Below, in pieces: positions 15,663 to 23,000 of a stretch of DNA of 64,000 bases. The notes beneath the pieces were generated by a model. It made no database searches. It saw nothing but the letters and a program-made list of their open reading frames with translations, and was not told the DNA's origin. The stretch is from CAVXDY01 sp963721335 (GTDB taxonomy: Bacteria > Actinomycetota > Thermoleophilia > Miltoncostaeales > Miltoncostaeaceae). A program made the translations under genes and the position numbers. How positions within the stretch are numbered: position 1 is the stretch's first letter; every line of letters begins with the position of its first letter. The stretch covers positions 372,001 to 436,000 of the forward strand of contig CAVRIV010000008.1 of NCBI GenBank assembly GCA_963721335.1. The letters run 5' to 3'.

Positions 15663-16903
15663 GTGAGCATCAGCAAGAAGGACAACGGCAGATGGCTCGT
15701 TCGCTGGAAGGAAGAGGGCCGCCACCGCGGCCGGACCTTCAGCCGCCTCGAGGACGCACGCCGCTTCGAAGCCGAGCGCCGCCGCCAGGCCGAGCTCGGC
15801 GCGCATGCCGCACCCGAGGCATCAGCGATGCGCCTCGGTGAGTGGCTCGAGACCTGGTTCGAGCGTGGCAAGGTCGAGTGGGCTCGGTCGACGCTGAAGC
15901 ACCGCGCGGCGTTACTCGACAAGTGGATCGTGCCCCACCTGTCCGGTGTCCGCCTCCGCGATCTGGGCGAGGCGCGCATCCGGCGCTGGCGCCAGGACAT
16001 CCACGGCGCCGGCTGCTCGCCGCACCAGTGCAATCAGGCCCTGCGGGTCCTGTCGGCCGCGCTGGGATCGGCGGTCGGCGACGGGCACCTTCCCTCGAAT
16101 CCGTGCGCACGGATCAGACGGCTGCCGGTGCCCAAGCCGCGCCCCTCGGTCATGACCCCTGAGGAGATCGAGCGCCTGCGTGCCCAGATGCCCAACCAAC
16201 GCGACCGGGTGCTCCTCGGTCTGCTCGCCTACGCCGGGCTTCGGCCCGAGGAGGCGCTTGCGCTTCGTTGGATCGACGTCGGCCGAGTGCCTGGTGATCG
16301 ACCGCGCCTTCACGCACGGCGAGGAGAAGGGCACCAAGACCAATCAGCGGCGCACCGTCGAGGTGATCAAACCGCTGGCGATGGATCTCCAAGGGCTGCG
16401 CGCCCAGAGCGGGGAGAGGGTCTCGTCGCACCGTCGGAGACCGGCGGGCATCTCCACCTCGGCAACTGGCGCAATCGGGTCTGGAACCCGGCCTGCCGGC
16501 GGCCGGCGTGGAGGCGACGCCCTACGACGGCCGCCATTCCTATGCGTCACTGCTGATCCACGCGGGGCGGTCCCCGCTGGCCGTGGCGGCGGCGCTCGGC
16601 CACGCCTCGGGCGAGACCACGTGGAAGCACTACGCCCACGTATTCGAGGAGGCGCGCCTCGCCTCATCGACCCCGATCGAGGACGCGATCCTCTCGGCTC
16701 GCTTGCGAATCGCCGACCCGGACCGGTTGCACGAAAGTTGCACGGAGGAGGTTCTTGACCCCTCCGACCTCTTTCGACCGGCCCTCGAAATCCAGCCTGT
16801 TGCAGGTAAGAAGCGGAGTACGCGCGGCAGGATTCGAACCTGCGACCTCTGGCTCCGGAGGCCAGCGCTCTATCCACTGAGCTACGCGCGCGAGTCGGGG
16901 TAG
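15663..16903 (+). CDS. tyrosine recombinase / phage-type integrase, frame broken
   Basis: Site-specific integrase of about 412 residues. The N-terminus has an arm-binding type domain (NGRWLVRWKEEGRHRGRTF), then a SAM-like core-binding domain (LGEWLETWFERGKVEWARST), then the catalytic domain: first arginine in YAGLRPEEALALRW, second box in YDGRHSYASLLIHAG, and the nucleophile tyrosine in HYAHVFEEA after LGHASGETTWK. The catalytic parts lie in three frames; breaks near 16285, 16420 and 16490 are needed. The last 30 codons read antisense through the whole tRNA-Arg gene, so the normal end may be earlier. Confidence 0.82.
16819..16891 (-). tRNA. tRNA-Arg (anticodon CCG)
   Basis: 73-nt tRNA on the minus strand. 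Acceptor GCGCGCG pairs with CGCGCGT (one G-U), D-arm GCTC...GAGC, anticodon stem CTGGC/GCCAG around loop CTCCGGA with anticodon CCG, T-arm GCAGG-TTCGAAT-CCTGC, and discriminator A. CCA is not encoded. It decodes CGG. A tyrosine integrase gene reads towards it on the other strand, so it is a likely integration target. Confidence 0.95.
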
Positions 16904-16916
16904 CTTAGACCACCCC

Positions 16917-17456
16917 GTGCGGATCGCCGTCATCTCCGACACCCACATGCCCGGCCGCGGCCGGGTGCTGCCGCCCGCCTGCCTCGAGCGGCTGCGCGGA
17001 GCCGATCTGATCGTCCACGCCGGGGACTGGTCCGACATGGCGACCCTCGGGATGGTGCGGGCGCTGGGCCCGCTCGTGGCGGTGTACGGCAACGTCGAGG
17101 ACCCCGCGGTCCGCGCTGCCCTGCCCGCCACCGCCGAGGCGGAGGTCGGCGGGCTGCGGATCGGGGTGGTCCACAACGGGGGTCCCGAGGCCGGCCGCCT
17201 GGAGCGGATGCGGCGGCGGTTCCCGGGGGTCGCCGGGGTGGTCTTCGGCCACTCGCACATCCCCCTGTACGAGGTGGCGGACGACGGCTTCTTCATCCTC
17301 AACCCGGGCAGCCCGACCGACCGGCGCCGCTCGCCGCGCCACAGCATGGCCGAGATCGAGGTGGCCGAGGGCGAGCCGCCGGCCGTCTCCTTCCTCGCGG
17401 TCGACGACCCGCCGGGCCCGCTCCCGGCCGATCTGGTGCGGGGGATGCGGGGCTAG
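16917..17456 (+). CDS. YfcE-type metallophosphoesterase
   Basis: 179-residue calcineurin-like phosphodiesterase of the YfcE/MJ0936 group. Metal ligands are seen in VISDTHMPG (D-x-H), VHAGDW (GD), VYGNVED (GN), VVHNGG (where HG is usual), and FGHSHIP (GHSH). Start GTG at 16917. It is the first gene to the right of the tRNA. The substrate is unknown; E. coli YfcE acts on phosphodiesters in vitro. It is ten bases before RNase Z, likely the same transcript. Confidence 0.88.
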   Translation: MRIAVISDTHMPGRGRVLPPACLERLRGADLIVHAGDWSDMATLGMVRALGPLVAVYGNVEDPAVRAALPATAEAEVGGLRIGVVHNGGPEAGRLERMRRRFPGVAGVVFGHSHIPLYEVADDGFFILNPGSPTDRRRSPRHSMAEIEVAEGEPPAVSFLAVDDPPGPLPADLVRGMRG

Positions 17457-17465
17457 GATTCCCGG

Positions 17466-18486
17466 ATGGACCTGTACGTCACGATGATCGGCACCGCCGC
17501 GTCGGTGCCGACCGCAGCGCGCGGGACGGCGGCCACGCTCGTGGCCCGCGGGGGCGAGCGCTGGCTCGTCGACTGCGGCGAGGGCACCCAGCGCCAGCTG
17601 CTGCGCTCGGGTCTGGGTCTGCTGGATCTCGATCTCGTGCTGCTCACCCACCTGCACGCCGACCACTACCTCGGGGTGCCCGGCCTGCTCAAGACCTACG
17701 GACTGCGCGGACGCGAGCGGCCCCTGCCGGATCGTGGGGCCGCGCGGCCTCACCCAGCTCATGACGATCCTGCGCCCGGTCATCGGCCGGCTCCCCTACG
17801 CCGTGGACCTGGACGAGGTGGAGCCGCGCCGCGAGGAGGAGATCTGGGCGGGGGACGGCTGCCGGATCGAGGCCGTGCCCACGCGCCACTCGGTGGCGTC
17901 GGTGGGCTACGCCGTGCGCGAGGACGCGCGCCCCGGCGCGTTCGACGTCGCGGCGGCCCGGGCGCTCGGCGTGCCCGAGGGCCCGGCCTGGGGACGGCTC
18001 CAGCGCGGCGAGCAGGTGACGGCCGAGGACGGGCGAATCGTCAGCTCCGGCCAGGTGCTGGGTGCCCCCCGCGCCGGGCGCGCCGTCGTGGTGAGCGGCG
18101 ACACGGAGCCGTCCGACGCGCTGCTCGCGGCCGCCGACCGGGCCTCGGTGCTCGTTCACGAGGCCACCTTCCTCGACGAGGACCGCGACCGCGCGCGCGA
18201 GACGCGGCACAGCACCGCCCGCGAGGCGGCGGTGCTGGCTCGCGAGGCCGACGTGGGGCTGCTGGTGCTGACGCACCTCTCCAGCCGCTGCTCGCCGCGC
18301 GACATCCGGCTCGAGGCCGAGCGCGAGTTCCCGCGCGTCCTGGTGCCGCGCGACTTCGACCAGATCGAGGTGCCCTTCCCGGAGCGGGGCGCCCCCGAGA
18401 TTCACGCGCTGCGCGGAGGAGGCCGGCCCGGCTCTCCTGACGTTCCGTCAGAGGCGCCTGCTACGGTGGACGCGCTCGACCTTTAA
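17466..18486 (+). CDS. rnz: ribonuclease Z, frame broken
   Basis: tRNA 3'-processing endonuclease of the metallo-beta-lactamase fold, about 340 residues. N-terminal strand MIGTAASVPTAARGTAA, then VDCGEGTQRQLL, the zinc motif LTHLHADHYLGVPGLL, then PTRHSVASVGYAV, VVSGDTEPSDALL, LVHEATFLDED and LTHLSSRCS, all RNase Z marks. The frame breaks near 17728: removing one C from CTGCCGGATCGTG gives PLRIVGPRGLTQLM. The span is 3x340+1. The last 30 residues run into the promoter and leader of the pyr operon, so the true stop could be earlier. Confidence 0.9.
18437..18467 (+). promoter_or_regulatory. possible pyr operon promoter
   Basis: CTGACG (18437-18442) and TACGGT (18462-18467) separated by 19 bases, directly upstream of the PyrR-binding leader. 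It would give an untranslated leader of about 45 bases. Weak match; inside the 3' end of rnz. Confidence 0.3.
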
Positions 18487-18512
18487 CCCGGTCCAGAGAG
18501 GCCGGAAAGGAG
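18487..18512 (+). promoter_or_regulatory. PyrR-binding hairpin of the pyr leader
   Basis: CCGGTC-CAGAGA-GGCCGG at 18488-18505 folds as a short stem with the CAGAGA hexaloop; TCCAGAGAGG is the recognised PyrR RNA-binding consensus. It is directly followed by the ribosome site AAAGGAG (18506-18512) and an ATG at 18518. No terminator/antiterminator pair is visible. This is the arrangement proposed for mycobacteria, in which PyrR with UMP blocks the first ribosome site of the pyr operon. Confidence 0.85.
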
Positions 18513-18517
18513 CGCTC

Positions 18518-18562
18518 ATGATCGTCTGCCCGTCGCACCTCACGCCGCTCAGCTGCACATAG
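18518..18562 (+). CDS. 14-residue leader peptide of pyrR
   Basis: The ribosome site next to the PyrR hairpin serves ATG 18518, which opens a 14-codon frame (MIVCPSHLTPLSCT) ending at TAG 18560-18562, five bases before the GTG of pyrR. PyrR itself has no ribosome site of its own, so its translation probably depends on termination of this leader peptide. Alternatively a base error hides a direct N-terminal fusion to pyrR. Confidence 0.55.
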   Translation: MIVCPSHLTPLSCT

Positions 18563-18567
18563 CCGGC

Positions 18568-19122
18568 GTGGCCGGAGCGGTCCTGATCGATCAGGACCAG
18601 GTGCGTCGCACGGTCGCGCGGATCGCCCACGAGATCGTGGAGCGCCATGCCGAGCCGGAGCGGCTGGCCCTGGTGGGGATCCACACGCGCGGCGTCCCGC
18701 TCGCCCGGCGCATCGCCGCGCTCATCGGCGAGTTCGCGGGCACCGAGCCCGCCTTCGGGACGGTGGACATCGCGCTCTATCGCGACGACGTGGGCCTGGA
18801 CGGACGGCGCGGGGGACTGCCGGTGGTGGGCGACACGGTGCTCGACTTCGACGTCTCGGAGCGGGCCGTGATCCTCGTGGACGACGTGCTCTTCACCGGG
18901 CGCACCATCCGGGCCGCCATCGACGCGATCTTCGACTACGGGCGGCCTCCGCTGGTGCAGCTGGCGGTGCTGGTCGACCGCGGCCACCGGGAGCTGCCGA
19001 TCCGGCCCGACTACGTGGGGAAGAACCTGCCGACCTCGCGGTCGCAGCGGGTGAGCGTGCACCTGACCGAGACGGACGGGTCGGACGAGGTGGTGCTGGA
19101 GAACAACGAGGGGGACTCATGA
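18568..19122 (+). CDS. pyrR: PyrR bifunctional pyrimidine regulator / uracil phosphoribosyltransferase
   Basis: RNA-binding regulator of the pyrimidine operon with uracil phosphoribosyltransferase fold, 184 residues. N-terminus VRRTVARIAHEIVERH, then LALVGIHTRGVPLARRIA, and the PRPP loop VILVDDVLFTGRTIRAA; C-terminal LVDRGHRELPIRPDYVGKN is a typical PyrR segment. Start GTG 18568, coupled to the leader peptide. Its TGA overlaps the pyrB ATG. It probably represses its own operon by binding the hairpin at 18488-18505 when UMP is plentiful. Confidence 0.95.
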   Translation: MAGAVLIDQDQVRRTVARIAHEIVERHAEPERLALVGIHTRGVPLARRIAALIGEFAGTEPAFGTVDIALYRDDVGLDGRRGGLPVVGDTVLDFDVSERAVILVDDVLFTGRTIRAAIDAIFDYGRPPLVQLAVLVDRGHRELPIRPDYVGKNLPTSRSQRVSVHLTETDGSDEVVLENNEGDS

Positions 19123-20072
19123 AGCGGCGATCGCTCATCACCGTGGCCGACCTGGACCGGGCGGAGATCGCGCGGATCCTGCGCGTCAGCAACCGCTTCG
19201 CCGAGGTGATGGAGCGCGACATCAAGAAGGTGCCGACGCTGCGGGGGCGGACGATCATCAACCTGTTCCTGGAGCCCTCGACGCGCACGTCCACATCGTT
19301 CGAGCTGGCCGGCAAGCGGCTCTCGGCCGACGTCGTCAACGTCAAGGGCTCGGGCTCGAGCATCGAGAAGGGCGAGACCCTGAAGGACACGATCATCACC
19401 CTCGACGCCTACGCGCCCGACGTCCTGGTGATGCGCCACGCCTCGGTGGGCGCCTGCCAGATCGCGACCCGCTACACGGACGCCGCGGTGGTCAACGCGG
19501 GCGACGGCAAGCACGAGCACCCCACCCAGACCCTGCTCGACCTGTACACCATCGAGCGTGAGGTGGGGCCCCTCGACGGCCTGCACATCGCCTTCGTCGG
19601 AGACGTCGCGCACTCGCGGGTCGCCCGGTCGGGCATCCGCGGCTTCCAGGCGATGGGCGCCCGCGTGACCCTGATCGGGCCCCCCACGCTGCTGCCCCGC
19701 GACGCGGAGGAGGCGCTCGGCGTCGAGACCTCCACCGACGTGACCGACGTCCGCCACGCCGACGTCGTCTACGTCCTTCGCATGCAGCTCGAGCGAATGG
19801 GCCGGGGCGGCTTCGTCCCCTCGATGCGCGAGTACGCGGCCACCTACGGCATCAACCACGGGCGCCTGCGGCCCGGCCAGCGCGTGATGCACGCCGGGCC
19901 GATGAACCGCGGCGTGGAGATCTCCGGCGAGCTGGCCGACGACCCCGAGACGCTCATCGAGCGGCAGGCCGCCAACGGCATGGTCGTGAGGATGGCCGTC
20001 CTCTACCACCTGCTGGCCGAGCCGGCGAGCGTCGTCGAGCCCTCGGAGCCCCTGGGCGCCGTCGCCGTCTGA
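19119..20072 (+). CDS. pyrB: aspartate carbamoyltransferase
   Basis: Second step of UMP synthesis: carbamoyl phosphate plus aspartate to carbamoyl aspartate. 317 residues, normal for the catalytic chain. Carbamoyl-phosphate motif LFLEPSTRTSTSFELAGKRL, then VMRHASVGA, GDGKHEHPTQTLLDLYTI, and aspartate-site residues around VYVLRMQLER. No pyrI regulatory chain is present. Overlaps pyrR by four bases and pyrC by one. Confidence 0.97.
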   Translation: MKRRSLITVADLDRAEIARILRVSNRFAEVMERDIKKVPTLRGRTIINLFLEPSTRTSTSFELAGKRLSADVVNVKGSGSSIEKGETLKDTIITLDAYAPDVLVMRHASVGACQIATRYTDAAVVNAGDGKHEHPTQTLLDLYTIEREVGPLDGLHIAFVGDVAHSRVARSGIRGFQAMGARVTLIGPPTLLPRDAEEALGVETSTDVTDVRHADVVYVLRMQLERMGRGGFVPSMREYAATYGINHGRLRPGQRVMHAGPMNRGVEISGELADDPETLIERQAANGMVVRMAVLYHLLAEPASVVEPSEPLGAVAV

Positions 20073-21370
20073 TGACGGTCGTCCTGATCCAGCGGCCCGG
20101 CCCGGCCGCGTCCCTGGTGGTGCGCGGAGCGCGGGTGCTCGACCCGGCCGCCGGGATCGACGAGGTCCGCGACCTGGTGGTGCGCGACGGCGTCATCGGC
20201 GGCTCTCCCGACGGCCTCGAGGAGGTCGACGGGGCGGGCCTCCTGCTGGTCCCCGGGTTCGTGGATCCCCACGTCCACCTGCGCACCCCGGGCCGCGAGG
20301 ACCTGGAGGACATCTCCAGCGGCAGCCGCGCCGCGGCCGCGGGGGGGTTCGTCACGATCCTGGCCATGCCGAACACCAGCCCCGTCGTGGACACCGCCGC
20401 GGTGCTGGGCGCGCTGCTCGACCGGGCGGCCGAGGACGCGGCGGTGCGCGTGGGCTTCTACGCGGCGATCACCGTGGGACAGTCCGGCGACGAGCTGACC
20501 GAGCAGGTCGAGCTCGCCCAGCTCGGCGCCGCGGGCTTCACCGACGACGGCCACCCGGTCGCCGACGCACAGGTCATGCGGCGCGCCCTCCAGTACCAGG
20601 GCATCACCGGGCTGCCGCTGGTGCTGCACGAGGAGGACCCGCGCCTGTCGGGAAAGGGGGTCATGCACGAGGGCGCGGTGGCGAGCCGGCTGGGGCTCGC
20701 CGGCATCCCCCCGGTCTCCGAGAGCGTGGCCGTCGCGCGCGACGCGGCGCTCGCCGAGTACGAGGGCGGGTGGATCCACGTGTGCCACGTCTCGGCCGCC
20801 GAGACCGTCGAGGAGATCCGACGCGCCAAGGCGCGCGGGGTGCGCATCACGGCCGAGGTCACTCCCCACCACCTGACGCTCACCGACGCCGCCGTGGAGT
20901 CGTTGGACCCCGCCCGCTACAAGATGAACCCGCCGCTGCGCGACGAGTCGGACCGCAGTGCGCTCCTGGCCGGGCTGGCCGACGGCACCCTCGACTGCGT
21001 GGCCACCGACCACGCGCCCCACGACGCCGACGACAAGGAGGTCCCCTTCGAGGAGGCGCCCTTCGGGGTCACGGGCCTCGAGACGGCCTTCGCCGCCTGC
21101 CACACCCACCTGGTGCGCCGGGGCGAGATCGACCTCGCACTTCTCGTGAGGCGCATGAGCCAGGACCCGGCCGCCGCCCTCGGGCTGCCGGTGCCCTCGC
21201 TCGAGCCCGGCGGGCCGGCCGACCTGGCCCTCATCGACCTGGACGCGGTGGTGCGGGTGGGCGAGGCGGGGTTCCAGAGCAAGTCGCGCAACTCGGCATT
21301 CCTCGGCGAGGACCTCTACGGTCGGGTGATGTTGACGATCGCGGGAGGGCAGATCGCATGGAGGGTGTAG
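20072..21370 (+). CDS. pyrC: dihydroorotase
   Basis: Third step of UMP synthesis, a zinc amidohydrolase of 432 residues. Metal motif DPHVHLRTPGREDLEDI, then ILAMPNTSPVVDT, HEEDPRLSGKG, HVCHVSAAETVEEI, EVTPHHLTLTD and the catalytic aspartate in CVATDHAPHDADDKEVPF. The start ATG shares a base with the pyrB stop. The end overlaps the following isochorismatase-like gene by 13 bases. Confidence 0.97.
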   Translation: MTVVLIQRPGPAASLVVRGARVLDPAAGIDEVRDLVVRDGVIGGSPDGLEEVDGAGLLLVPGFVDPHVHLRTPGREDLEDISSGSRAAAAGGFVTILAMPNTSPVVDTAAVLGALLDRAAEDAAVRVGFYAAITVGQSGDELTEQVELAQLGAAGFTDDGHPVADAQVMRRALQYQGITGLPLVLHEEDPRLSGKGVMHEGAVASRLGLAGIPPVSESVAVARDAALAEYEGGWIHVCHVSAAETVEEIRRAKARGVRITAEVTPHHLTLTDAAVESLDPARYKMNPPLRDESDRSALLAGLADGTLDCVATDHAPHDADDKEVPFEEAPFGVTGLETAFAACHTHLVRRGEIDLALLVRRMSQDPAAALGLPVPSLEPGGPADLALIDLDAVVRVGEAGFQSKSRNSAFLGEDLYGRVMLTIAGGQIAWRV

Positions 21371-21930
21371 AGACACGGCACGCGGCGCTCCTGCGCCGCG
21401 AGGACACGGGGCTGATCCTGGTCAACGTCCAGGAGGCCTTCCGGCCGGTGATCGACGACTTCGACAGGATCGTGGCCAACTGCGGGCTGCTGGCCGAGGG
21501 CTTCGGCGTGCTGGGCCGTCCGGTGCTGGTGAGCGAGCAGTACCCCAAGGGACTGGGGCAGATCGTTCCCGAGCTGGCCGAGCGCCTGCCCCCGGGCGCG
21601 CAGACGGTGGAGAAGCTGCGCTTCTCGGCCTGCGGGGTGGACGCCTTCGACGAGGCGCTCGCCGCCGCCGGCTGCACCGCCTGGGTCGTGGCGGGCATCG
21701 AGACCCACGTCTGCGTGAACCAGACCGTGCACGACCTGCTGGCCCGCGGCCTGGACGCGCACGTGGCCGCCGACGCGGTCTCGTCGCGCACCGCCGAGAA
21801 CCGCGCCCTGGGCCTGGAGAAGATGGCCGCCGACGGCGCGCGCATCACCAGCGCGGAGATGGCCCTCTTCGAGATGCTGGAGGTGGCCGGCTCCCCGGAG
21901 TTCAAGCAGATCTCGAAGCTGGTGAGATAG
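21358..21930 (+). CDS. isochorismatase-like cysteine hydrolase in the pyr operon
   Basis: 190-residue protein of the isochorismatase-like superfamily. The catalytic lysine (VEKLRFSACG) and cysteine (GIETHVCVNQTVHDLLARG) are present with the usual spacing. The first strand, however, reads GLILVNVQEAFRPVI, where the family normally has the catalytic aspartate at the N position (VIDVQ). Sequence similarity is closest to the YcaC/ISOC1 type. Placed between pyrC and carA with a 13-base overlap upstream and two bases to carA, it is certainly co-transcribed with pyrimidine genes. A role in pyrimidine or carbamoyl metabolism is conjecture. Confidence 0.85.
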   Translation: MEGVETRHAALLRREDTGLILVNVQEAFRPVIDDFDRIVANCGLLAEGFGVLGRPVLVSEQYPKGLGQIVPELAERLPPGAQTVEKLRFSACGVDAFDEALAAAGCTAWVVAGIETHVCVNQTVHDLLARGLDAHVAADAVSSRTAENRALGLEKMAADGARITSAEMALFEMLEVAGSPEFKQISKLVR

Positions 21931-21932
21931 CC

Positions 21933-23000
21933 GTGGCGGTGGCGACCGTCGTTCTCGAGGACGGGCTCGTCCTCGAGGCCCGCGCGGTCGCCGCGCCCGG
22001 CACCGCTCTCGGGGAGATGGTGTTCACCACCGGCATGAGCGGCTACCAGGAGGCGGTCACCGACCCCTCCTACATGGGGCAGATCCTGTGCTTCGGCGCG
22101 CCCATGATCGGCAACTACGGCGCCGGCGACCGCCAGGACGAGAGCGCGCGCGCCTGGCCGCCGGCCGTGGTGATGGCGCGGGCCGGCGACTCCCCGGGCG
22201 CGGGCGGCGCCACCGGCTGGTGCTCGTGGCTGCGCGCGCGGGGCGTGGTGGCCGTGGACGGCTGCGACACCCGGCGGCTGGTGCGGCGGCTGCGCGACCA
22301 CGGAGCGATGCGCGGGGGCGTCTCCACCGAGCTCGGGCCGGAGGAGCTGCTGGCGCGCGTGCGCGAGCACCCGCGCCTCGACGGGCGCGACCTCTCCTCC
22401 GAGGCCGCGGGCCCGCGACGCTCCCTCGGCGCCGACGGCCCGCGGGTGGTGGCCATCGACTGCGGGATGAAGTCGAGCATCGCCGCCGGGCTCCTCGCCG
22501 CCGGCTGCCGGCTGGAGGTGGTGCCCGCCGGGACCACCGCCGACCAGGTGCGGGCGCTCGACCCGGACGGGGTGCTCGTGTCGAACGGCCCCGGCGACCC
22601 GGCCGCGGTCACCCAGGTCATCGGGGTGGTGGGCGAGCTGCTGGGGGAGGTCCCGGTGCTCGGCATCTGCCTGGGCCACCAGCTGCTCGCGCACGCGCTG
22701 GGCCTCACCACCCGGCGGCTGCCCTTCGGCCACCGGGGGGCCAACCACCCGGTCCGGCGCTCGGGGGACGGCGGGGTGGAGATCACGGTCCAGAACCACG
22801 GCTACGCGGTGGTGGGCGACGCCCTCCCGGACGGCGTGCAGGTCACGCGCACGAGCCTCTTCGACGGCTCGGTGGAGGGCATCGCCGCTCCGGAGCTGCG
22901 CGCGTGGTCGGTGCAGTACCACCCGGAGGCGAGCCCGGGCCCGCGCGACGCGCGCTACCTGTTCCGGGAGTTCACGGGTGCGCTCGGGCGGGCCGGCTGA
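21933..23000 (+). CDS. carA: carbamoyl-phosphate synthase small chain
   Basis: Glutamine amidotransferase subunit that supplies ammonia to CarB; 355 residues. N-terminal CPSase_sm domain with FTTGMSGYQEAVTDPSYMGQ and a C-terminal class I GATase: VLVSNGPGDP, LGICLGHQLLAHALGL with the nucleophile cysteine, and VQYHPEASPGP with the His-Glu pair. GTG start at 21933. The stop overlaps the carB ATG (TGATG). Confidence 0.96.
   Translation: MAVATVVLEDGLVLEARAVAAPGTALGEMVFTTGMSGYQEAVTDPSYMGQILCFGAPMIGNYGAGDRQDESARAWPPAVVMARAGDSPGAGGATGWCSWLRARGVVAVDGCDTRRLVRRLRDHGAMRGGVSTELGPEELLARVREHPRLDGRDLSSEAAGPRRSLGADGPRVVAIDCGMKSSIAAGLLAAGCRLEVVPAGTTADQVRALDPDGVLVSNGPGDPAAVTQVIGVVGELLGEVPVLGICLGHQLLAHALGLTTRRLPFGHRGANHPVRRSGDGGVEITVQNHGYAVVGDALPDGVQVTRTSLFDGSVEGIAAPELRAWSVQYHPEASPGPRDARYLFREFTGALGRAG

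Noticed and set aside
1..16800. Second attachment site matching the tRNA-Arg 3' end
   Set aside because: Looked for TTCGAAC-type and CGCGCGGCAGG repeats to the left; only short chance matches.
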